A DNA stretch of 19,165 nt from JANNFX01 sp031380225 (lineage in GTDB: Bacteria > Pseudomonadota > Alphaproteobacteria > Rhizobiales > Hyphomicrobiaceae): positions 1-19,165 of the forward strand of contig JANNFX010000016.1 of assembly GCA_031380225.1 (NCBI GenBank), in the 5' to 3' direction. The notes below the pieces were generated by a model. That model saw nothing but the letters and a program-made list of their open reading frames with translations, did no database searches and had not been told where the DNA came from. Shown here piece after piece: positions 13,059 to 19,165 of the stretch. Every line of letters begins with the position of its first letter. The stretch's first letter is position 1. A program made the translations under genes and the position numbers.

Positions 13059-15926
13059 GTGCAAGCAGCCGACACCCCAACGTCTCAGAAGATCGACGGA
13101 GCCAAACTCCGCGATGAGTTGCGCGCCTTCCGGTCGCAGATACCCGATCAACCGGCGTTGAACCCAATCGTCAACGTCGCCTTCAAACTGTCTCGTCAAC
13201 TTGAGTCCGGTCAGATCAGTTTCGCTGATTTGAAAGACTTGGCGACCCGCATGATGGATCGCGCCGCTATTCGCCGCGGCCGTCATCTGAAAGAGCAAAT
13301 TGGCTTTGTCGACGACCAGACGACGCTGGCAGAGTTTTCCAAGTTCGTCGCCCAAACCGTCGGCTCTGATCCGCGCGGCGACAAAGCATTCGAAGACTTC
13401 GAGCAGCGTTGGTCGCGAGCACGCAGCGGTATCGTCTTTACCGCACATCCAACCTTTGGCAGTTCTGAAGCGCTGTCTGATCGCATGGTCGCGATTGCCA
13501 TGTCGGGTTCAGATGACGGTCATCAGATCGGCGTGCCACATCGCCCGGACAATGGCATCACGCTTGAATACGAACACAAACGCGTCTCACACGCGATCGG
13601 CATGGTCCGCGACGCCTACGTTGCCGTGCTAAAAACGTTCTATTCGGTGTCGGCGGCTGGCTTCGGCGACAGGGCTTATAAAATGCGGCCCAACCTGATG
13701 ACGGTGGCGTCATGGGTCGGCTATGACCTTGATGGGCGTACAGATATCAACTGGCTCTACTCGCTGATCATACGGCTGCGCGAAAAGCGGGCGGCACTGG
13801 TCGACATTCGCGAGCGGTTCCAAAAAATCCGGCCTTCCCTTGGCGATACCTCGGACATGCAGCGACTTATCCGGCAAGTGATCGGCAAACTCGATCTGGC
13901 CGTCTCGGCTGTCGAAACCCAGGTCCGCGCAGCTGAACTCGCCAATGCACCGGGTAGCAGTGGCGATTTACTCGCCAAAGCCGCGAACTCGATCACGCAA
14001 AGCGACGGCTACAACATGGTGTCGGTCGAGCCGTTGATACAGCTCTTCGATCAATTGATCGATGCCGCAGCCGAAGGCCCTGTAAAGCGCGATATCGCGT
14101 CGTTGTCGGGTCTGGTGCAAGCGACTGGCATGGGTAGCTCGCACATTCATCTGCGCGTCAACGCGGTGCAGATCAACAACGCCTTCCGCGCTTTTGTACA
14201 TGAAAGCTGGACCAAGGATCTGACCGAGCGGCAGGCGCAAGCTCGGATCGTTGAGTTGATCCGCAACGTCAAACCAGAAACCGTCAATTTTGAATCTCTT
14301 GATCTTGAGCAGGCGACCGCCATTCGTCAATTCGCTTTGGCGGCTCAGATTCGAAAGCATGTCGATCGCGACACGCCGATCCGCTATCTTATCGCCGAGT
14401 GCGAAAGCCCAGCGACCATCTTGATTGCGCTCTATTTCGCTAAGTTATTCGGCGTCGACGACATCGTCGACATCTCGCCGTTGTTCGAAACCCCGGCCGC
14501 ACTCGAAACAGGCTCGCGCTTGATCGAACGCTTGTTGGCTGAAGACGCGTATCGAGAATACGTCATTCGCCGGGGCCGGATCGCGGTTCAGACCGGATAT
14601 TCGGACGCTGGCCGCTTTATCGGCCAGATCGCAGCTGGCTTAGCTCACGAACGCCTCCAACATGGCCTCGCCGACACCGTTCAAAGGGCCGGCCTGCCAG
14701 GCGTCGAGACGCTGATCTATTCGACCCACGGCGAAAGCATGGGCCGCGGTACGCATCCCGGTACGTTACGCCGCCGCTTCCGTTATTTGTTGTCAGGTGA
14801 ATCTCGCTGGCGCTTTTTCCGGCACGGCCTGCCGTTGAAGCATGAGACCAGCTTCCAGGGCGGTGACGGCTACATGTATTTCGCCAACCAACAATTGGCG
14901 ACGCGTGTTCTAACGACAGTGATCATGGACGGACGCGATCCGGGCGAAGGCGTCGATCCATTTTATGCCGACACGAACTTAAGCCTAGATTTCCAATTGC
15001 GGCTTCGCGATTATCAACAGGACTTGTTCAAGCATCCTGGCTATCGAGCTCTCCTGGGTGCGTTTGGCGCTAACCTCCTGTTCAAGACTGGCTCGCGTCC
15101 TGTGAAGCGGCAGGGCGACCATGCTTCTGACCGTGGTGATCCGGCGCGCATGCGCGCGATTCCGAATAACGCCATTTTGCAGCAGTTCGGCTATGTCGCC
15201 AACGTGGTCTCTGGTTTGGGCGCGGCCGTCGGTTCGGAACGCGACCGGTTTGTGGATTTGGCCAAGCGCTCGACGCGCTTAAGGCCGCTGATTGAAATGA
15301 TCGCGCGCGCTAAGCAGTTGTCGAGCCTCAATGCGGTCGGTGCCAACGGCGTCATATTTGATGCTGGATTCTGGGCCATGCGCGCATCTTGGGGCCGCGA
15401 GCCGCATCTCGAAGCGGCTTTCAAAATTCTGGCGACGCGCTTGCTTGAAGATACCCGATCTCAGGCGGTCAACGGCTTGGCGCATCACTTGCGTCTCGAT
15501 GCGATCGAGCTGCACGGCATCCTCGAAGAAATCGGCATCGATGGCGGCAAGGTTCCAGATGATCACCGTTTGGAGCTGGATCTTCTGCATTCGATCCGCC
15601 TGGCGCTGATGATGCGCGTGTTCATTCTGGCTGCTCAGTTGCCGCGATTCACCGCAACAGCGGATGCCTCATATGACCAGATCTTCCAGCAGGCATTGGC
15701 CCTCGATATCCCCGAGGTGATTCGCGTGATGCGATTGGCGTTCCCGCGCCGGCATGAAGGCAGCGCAGCATCTGGTGTGTTCGATGAGCAGGCGACCTAC
15801 TTGCCACGCGGTATGGACGATTACGGCCGCATCGAAACCGAAATTCTTGAGCCGATGGAACAAGCCTACGAAGCAATTCGCGAAGTTGGTACCGGCATCT
15901 CGCATCACTGGGGCGCGTTCGGTTGA
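13059..15926 (+). CDS. ppc: Phosphoenolpyruvate carboxylase, divergent type
   Basis: Cytoplasmic enzyme (955 aa) that carboxylates phosphoenolpyruvate with bicarbonate to oxaloacetate, the CO2-fixing step of the serine cycle. Its length, its place after mtkB and the motif VFTAHPT with His130 identify the family. Other catalytic regions differ from the canonical bacterial enzyme. GYSDSxKDAG reads GYSDAGRFIG (513-522), with Arg519 replacing the usual Lys. FHGRGGxxGRGG reads THGESMGRGTHPG, where His557 and Arg563 remain but the first Arg is Glu559. The usual RNTG C-terminus is replaced by SHHWGAFG. The reading frame is intact throughout, so this looks like a distinct subfamily and not decay. The start is GTG with GAGGAGGA 6-8 bases upstream. 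The stop lies 6 bases from the convergent pbpC stop, with no terminator between. Confidence 0.88.
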   Translation: MQAADTPTSQKIDGAKLRDELRAFRSQIPDQPALNPIVNVAFKLSRQLESGQISFADLKDLATRMMDRAAIRRGRHLKEQIGFVDDQTTLAEFSKFVAQTVGSDPRGDKAFEDFEQRWSRARSGIVFTAHPTFGSSEALSDRMVAIAMSGSDDGHQIGVPHRPDNGITLEYEHKRVSHAIGMVRDAYVAVLKTFYSVSAAGFGDRAYKMRPNLMTVASWVGYDLDGRTDINWLYSLIIRLREKRAALVDIRERFQKIRPSLGDTSDMQRLIRQVIGKLDLAVSAVETQVRAAELANAPGSSGDLLAKAANSITQSDGYNMVSVEPLIQLFDQLIDAAAEGPVKRDIASLSGLVQATGMGSSHIHLRVNAVQINNAFRAFVHESWTKDLTERQAQARIVELIRNVKPETVNFESLDLEQATAIRQFALAAQIRKHVDRDTPIRYLIAECESPATILIALYFAKLFGVDDIVDISPLFETPAALETGSRLIERLLAEDAYREYVIRRGRIAVQTGYSDAGRFIGQIAAGLAHERLQHGLADTVQRAGLPGVETLIYSTHGESMGRGTHPGTLRRRFRYLLSGESRWRFFRHGLPLKHETSFQGGDGYMYFANQQLATRVLTTVIMDGRDPGEGVDPFYADTNLSLDFQLRLRDYQQDLFKHPGYRALLGAFGANLLFKTGSRPVKRQGDHASDRGDPARMRAIPNNAILQQFGYVANVVSGLGAAVGSERDRFVDLAKRSTRLRPLIEMIARAKQLSSLNAVGANGVIFDAGFWAMRASWGREPHLEAAFKILATRLLEDTRSQAVNGLAHHLRLDAIELHGILEEIGIDGGKVPDDHRLELDLLHSIRLALMMRVFILAAQLPRFTATADASYDQIFQQALALDIPEVIRVMRLAFPRRHEGSAASGVFDEQATYLPRGMDDYGRIETEILEPMEQAYEAIREVGTGISHHWGAFG

Positions 15927-15932
15927 GTTGGC

Positions 15933-18206
15933 TTACCGCAATCTAACAGTAACGCGGTCGACGGAGCCTTTACCGTCGACGACCTGCAACTTGACGAAGC
16001 CCATACCGTTCGGGGTCCAGGTGACGTCGCGCGCGTGCGGGTCAGATGGAATGGGCGCGCCGTCAATCAGCCACGTCAATGGCAACGTGCCGCCGTCAGC
16101 CTTGAGCACCAGAGGCTCGTCACCGGCCCGGTCGGTCATGTCGAGTACCGACCGGTCGGGCGGAAATTGAATCAGCACTGCGGATTCGATGAATGGTCCG
16201 CTTGCAACATCGTCCGGGCCTTCGCGAAACCGTTTGAGCGGCGGCGGCAGCTCAGCGCCTGAGACGCGCAACGCGCCAGATGGGGCAGCCGCAAAGGCTG
16301 TCCGCTTCGGAGCGAAGCGGGCGAAGGCGTCGAACAGGATCGGCGCAGCGGCGGCGCGGCCCATCAATCCGGGAACCGGCATCCCGTCGGCACGTCCAAC
16401 CCAAACACCAATTGTATGGCGTCCGTCGTAGCCCATAGCCCAGGCGTCGCGATAACCGTAGGACGTGCCGGTCTTGTACGCGAGGCGCCCACCTTTGGTA
16501 TTTACCGGTGGCGGCGCGTCTTTCAGAATGTCGGTGACATACCAGGCCGCAACCGGCGACAGCAAACGGCGCCTCATGGCCTCACGGTGTGAAGCCGGTG
16601 TCAATTGAACCGGCTTGTCATCTTGCCGCCAGCGCAATTGCACCGGATCACCGCCACGAGCGATGCCGGCGTAAAGCTGCGTCAAATCCTTAAGACGCAT
16701 CCCAAGCCCGCCAAGTGCAATGGCGAGCGACGGTTGCGTATCCTTCGGCAATTGGGTCTCGACGTGTGCCCGCTCCATCCGATTGATCAGTTTGCCGGGC
16801 CCGACGGCTGCCAGCATTTTGACGGCAGGCACGTTCAGCGAATTTCCAAGCGCTTGACGAATCGTAACTGTGCCGTGGAATTCTTCATCGAAGTTCTCTG
16901 GCGCATACAAACCAAACCGCGTTGGCTTGTCTTCGATCAACATTTCAGGATGTGCAAAGCCAGCCTCGAAGCCGAGGCCATAGATCATAGGCTTTAACGT
17001 CGAACCGGGCGAGCGCACGGCGTTGGCCATATCGATGGCTCCGAGCCGGCTCTTGTCTAGATAGTCAGCGGAGCCGACATAAGCGATCACGTCGCCGGTC
17101 GCGTTATCGACGGCAATGATGGCAGATGACAGCGTTTCACCGATCAATTTCGTTTGTTCGTCGGCCAGTTGCTCGAACGCCGATTGGACATCGCGATCAA
17201 GCGTCAAACGGTGGATCGGATCCTGAGGCCGGGCCGCGATTTCAGATTCAGAAAGATGCGGGGCGAGTTTGGGAAAATCGCGGCGCACTGTCGAAATGAC
17301 TTCAGCTTTAGCACGCGCCGCTTCGGCGGCTGAGATGACGCCATTCGCCACCGCAACATCCAGTACGCGGTCGCGAGCCCGCTGTGCGGCGCCGGCGAAG
17401 CGATCGGGGCGACGGTTTTCCGGCGATTGCGGCAGAGCGACTAACAGCGCGGCTTCGCCAATTGACAACCGTTTCGGTTCTTTGCCGAAGTAGGCGAGTG
17501 AAGCGGCGCGGGTCCCCTCAATGTTGCCGCCAAACGGCGCCAGGCGCAGATAGAGCCGCAGCACGTCGTCCTTTTTTAGCTGGCCCTCAAGCTGCAACGC
17601 GCGCACGATTTGCTTGAATTTGCCAGCAGCCGTGCGCTCGTGACGGCCCTCGAGCAGCCGCGCGACTTGCATCGTGAGAGTTGAACCACCAGAGACTAGG
17701 CGGCCTTTCCGCATCACTTCCGAGGCTGAGCGCACGAAGGCTTTGTAGTCGACACCGTGATGGCCGTAAAAACGGCGGTCTTCAAAGGCCATCAAGATTT
17801 GCAGGTACCGCGGATCGACGTCGTGCGGCTCCAACGGCATCCGCCAACGGCCGTCAGGTGTCGTGAAGGCACGCAATAAGCGGCCGTCGCGATCGACAAC
17901 AGTCGTGGAGACGCCGTCGGCGTTGTCCAGTGGCGGTGGCCCCATCCGCGTCTTGGCAATCTCAATCGCGGCGGAGAAGCCCACAACTGATGTTGCAACG
18001 ATACTCGCCAGCACCACCACGCCGCGAGCCGCGAGACCAAGCCTCGTAGGTTGGGTTAGAGTGGCACTAACACTTGAAACAGAACTCGAAACCTGATCCG
18101 CGCGTGACCCAACACCTTCTTGCGTGTTGCGCGATGTTGGGTTGCGGCGCGCGACGTGCAAGGCGCGCCGAACCCAACTAACGGACATACACTTCGCCAG
18201 CGACAT
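15933..18206 (-). CDS. pbpC: Penicillin-binding protein 1C (bifunctional, class A)
   Basis: Inner-membrane peptidoglycan synthase of 757 aa with glycosyltransferase and transpeptidase domains. A membrane anchor lies at about 56-78 (LAARGVVVLASIVATSVVGF). The GT51 domain (about 115-290) contains FEDRRFYGHHGVD (catalytic Glu142) and GGSTLTMQVARLLE. The transpeptidase domain has SPGSTLKP (Ser402, Lys405), NSLN and KTGTSYGYRDAW (Lys578). A C-terminal PBP1C-specific domain ends the protein (VTWTPNGMGFVKLQVVDGKG). The ATG overlaps the TGA stop of the upstream alpha-2-macroglobulin gene (TGATG), so the two are translationally coupled, as in other bacteria that carry the yfhM-pbpC pair. The roughly 55-residue cytoplasmic tail is unusual because dispersed palindromic repeats encode much of it in frame. 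Confidence 0.95.
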   Translation of the reverse strand: MSLAKCMSVSWVRRALHVARRNPTSRNTQEGVGSRADQVSSSVSSVSATLTQPTRLGLAARGVVVLASIVATSVVGFSAAIEIAKTRMGPPPLDNADGVSTTVVDRDGRLLRAFTTPDGRWRMPLEPHDVDPRYLQILMAFEDRRFYGHHGVDYKAFVRSASEVMRKGRLVSGGSTLTMQVARLLEGRHERTAAGKFKQIVRALQLEGQLKKDDVLRLYLRLAPFGGNIEGTRAASLAYFGKEPKRLSIGEAALLVALPQSPENRRPDRFAGAAQRARDRVLDVAVANGVISAAEAARAKAEVISTVRRDFPKLAPHLSESEIAARPQDPIHRLTLDRDVQSAFEQLADEQTKLIGETLSSAIIAVDNATGDVIAYVGSADYLDKSRLGAIDMANAVRSPGSTLKPMIYGLGFEAGFAHPEMLIEDKPTRFGLYAPENFDEEFHGTVTIRQALGNSLNVPAVKMLAAVGPGKLINRMERAHVETQLPKDTQPSLAIALGGLGMRLKDLTQLYAGIARGGDPVQLRWRQDDKPVQLTPASHREAMRRRLLSPVAAWYVTDILKDAPPPVNTKGGRLAYKTGTSYGYRDAWAMGYDGRHTIGVWVGRADGMPVPGLMGRAAAAPILFDAFARFAPKRTAFAAAPSGALRVSGAELPPPLKRFREGPDDVASGPFIESAVLIQFPPDRSVLDMTDRAGDEPLVLKADGGTLPLTWLIDGAPIPSDPHARDVTWTPNGMGFVKLQVVDGKGSVDRVTVRLR
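18046..18178. repeat. REP-like palindrome cluster inside the 5' end of pbpC
   Basis: GTTGGGTTGCGGCGCGC (18136-18152) and GCGCGCCGAACCCAAC (18163-18178) form a long inverted repeat with one bulged base. Further partial copies of the tip occur at GTAGGTTGGGTTA (18046-18058) and ACCCAAC (18107-18113). Repeats with a GTTGGGTT...AACCCAAC outline are dispersed between genes in many Hyphomicrobiales. Here they lie inside the coding region and stay in frame. Confidence 0.75.
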
Positions 18207-19165
18207 CACTTCTTCTCGCTTGTGATCGTCAGTGTGCCAGCGGCGGTGCGAGCGTAGCGTTCCGGGCGGTACATGTCCTCGATGGTGGCGGCCGGATGGA
18301 TGAACTTACCTGGTGTCACCGCGCGAACAATGTAGGCAACGGAGGCCGAGGCTGCAGCTGCCGAAGCTGCAGGTGTCTGAAGCGCGATGTTACCGTTGGC
18401 ATCTGGCTCATCCGAGCCGTTGTTCTCGTTTGACTGTTCAGTAGCCTTCGGCGCCAAATTGAAAGCGGCGACGAAGCGGTCGTCTCTGAACTCAGTGTGT
18501 TCGGAGGCGATGGCCGACTTGAGCCACGGCAAGGTTTTGACATCGCCGCTGTCAACCAGTTTCGGGTTCTCGATTTCGAGCCCCGCCGGCAGACGGTCAA
18601 CCAGCAGCACGCGTCCAGAGGCTTCATCGCTTTCAATCTTCACGACTGCGACGAGGCGGTCGTTCTGTTTTAGCGATGCAGCGCCACCGGCAGCGCTCTT
18701 GAGGTCGACCTGCTTTCCGTCGAGTGTGTAGTACTGACGCTCAATTTTGAAGCCCTTGGAAATCGCGGGTTCGGTTACCAGCGACGAGCCGATGACCGAA
18801 ATCACCGCGTCGACGCCGCTGTCTCCGTCATTGGTTACAACGAGGCCCTTCGCGAGATCTTCAACCGTTAACGAGCGCATAATCGAGCCAGTGACGGGAT
18901 TGCCGCCGATCGATAACTTGGTCGCTTTGCTCTGATCCTGCAGAGCGTTGGCGGCCAAAAGCATCCACGCCTGTTCTTGCGTCGAGGTGTAAGTGCGGTT
19001 GAGATAGGCCTTGGCAATGACGTTGACCAGCCGCGGCGCCTCGGATTTGACGATACCGGTTTCAGAGGCCAGCGTTACCAGCGCCGCGCCGTCACGCAAC
19101 GATGAACCGTAGTCGTTCCGTGCCAGCGATTTTCTCTTTGCATCATCAGCGTCGAACATTGCCAG
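18206..19165 (-). CDS. yfhM: Bacterial alpha-2-macroglobulin, C-terminal part (5' end outside window)
   Basis: C-terminal ~319 residues of a large bacterial alpha-2-macroglobulin-like lipoprotein, a periplasmic protein thought to trap foreign proteases and to work with PBP1C at damaged cell wall. The frame is open to the right edge, so the start and the thioester region lie outside. Recognisable parts are the helical segment TYTSTQEQAWMLLAANAL, a bait-distal beta domain with DRLVAVVKIES and VLLVDRLPAGLEIENP, and the C-terminal receptor-like domain AYIVRAVTPGKFIHPAATIEDMY. A low-complexity Asn/Glu/Asp and Ala/Ser insert (about 65 residues before the end) interrupts the last domain. The stop overlaps the pbpC start. 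The pairing with pbpC supports the call. Confidence 0.9.
   Translation of the reverse strand: MAMFDADDAKRKSLARNDYGSSLRDGAALVTLASETGIVKSEAPRLVNVIAKAYLNRTYTSTQEQAWMLLAANALQDQSKATKLSIGGNPVTGSIMRSLTVEDLAKGLVVTNDGDSGVDAVISVIGSSLVTEPAISKGFKIERQYYTLDGKQVDLKSAAGGAASLKQNDRLVAVVKIESDEASGRVLLVDRLPAGLEIENPKLVDSGDVKTLPWLKSAIASEHTEFRDDRFVAAFNLAPKATEQSNENNGSDEPDANGNIALQTPAASAAAASASVAYIVRAVTPGKFIHPAATIEDMYRPERYARTAAGTLTITSEKK

Noticed and set aside
18046..18178. Terminator or CRISPR-like repeat within pbpC
   Set aside because: The palindromes lack T-runs and regular spacers, and they lie inside an intact coding frame.

Overview
The window looks like the chromosome of an alphaproteobacterium of the order Hyphomicrobiales (Rhizobiales) that uses the serine cycle. 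The main reason is one co-directional block, sgaA-mcl-mtkA-mtkB-ppc (8564-15926), that encodes serine-glyoxylate aminotransferase, malyl-CoA lyase, both malate-CoA ligase subunits and phosphoenolpyruvate carboxylase. This is typical of type II methylotrophs such as Hyphomicrobium and Methylobacterium relatives. The genus cannot be fixed from the sequence, and no C1 oxidation gene (methanol or methane oxidation) is present here.

Layout. (1) 1-3447 is the end of an integrated island. It holds one terminus of an IS21-like element (1-78), a membrane/coiled-coil gene that this terminus appears to have cut, a small basic protein, a phage/island-type lipoprotein, and a P4-type tyrosine integrase. 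The integrase faces away from the 3' end of a tRNA-Gly(CCC) gene (3447-3520), the likely attachment site. The integrase promoter carries an inverted repeat that could be an operator. (2) 3521-5168 is core-like: an orphan radical SAM protein, a REP-like palindrome, and mscL with a clear terminator. (3) 5443-8327 has a small/large subunit sodium:solute symporter pair (DUF4212 plus SSS) and then a LuxR-type regulator whose receiver domain has Gly where the phospho-accepting Asp should be. (4) 8328-8563 is a 236-base gap with overlapping dyads and a series of potential hairpins, just ahead of the serine-cycle block. (5) 8564-15926 is the serine-cycle block, with intercistronic hairpins after sgaA and after mtkB. 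(6) 15933-19165, on the opposite strand, is a bacterial alpha-2-macroglobulin gene (5' end outside the window) coupled translationally to pbpC. The 5' end of pbpC contains dispersed-repeat palindromes read in frame.

How the genes work together. SgaA moves amino groups between serine and glyoxylate. Ppc makes oxaloacetate from phosphoenolpyruvate and bicarbonate, malate dehydrogenase (not in the window) makes malate, MtkAB makes malyl-CoA, and Mcl splits it into acetyl-CoA and glyoxylate, which returns to SgaA. hpr, gck, eno, mdh, mtdA, fch and glyA are not here and must lie elsewhere if the cycle is complete. The LuxR-type regulator and the structured gap before sgaA are the natural candidates for control of the block.

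I found no CRISPR array and no recognisable defence system. The most unusual points are the pseudo-receiver regulator, the unidentified structured leader, the divergent catalytic motifs of the carboxylase, and the repeat-derived N-terminus of PBP1C.
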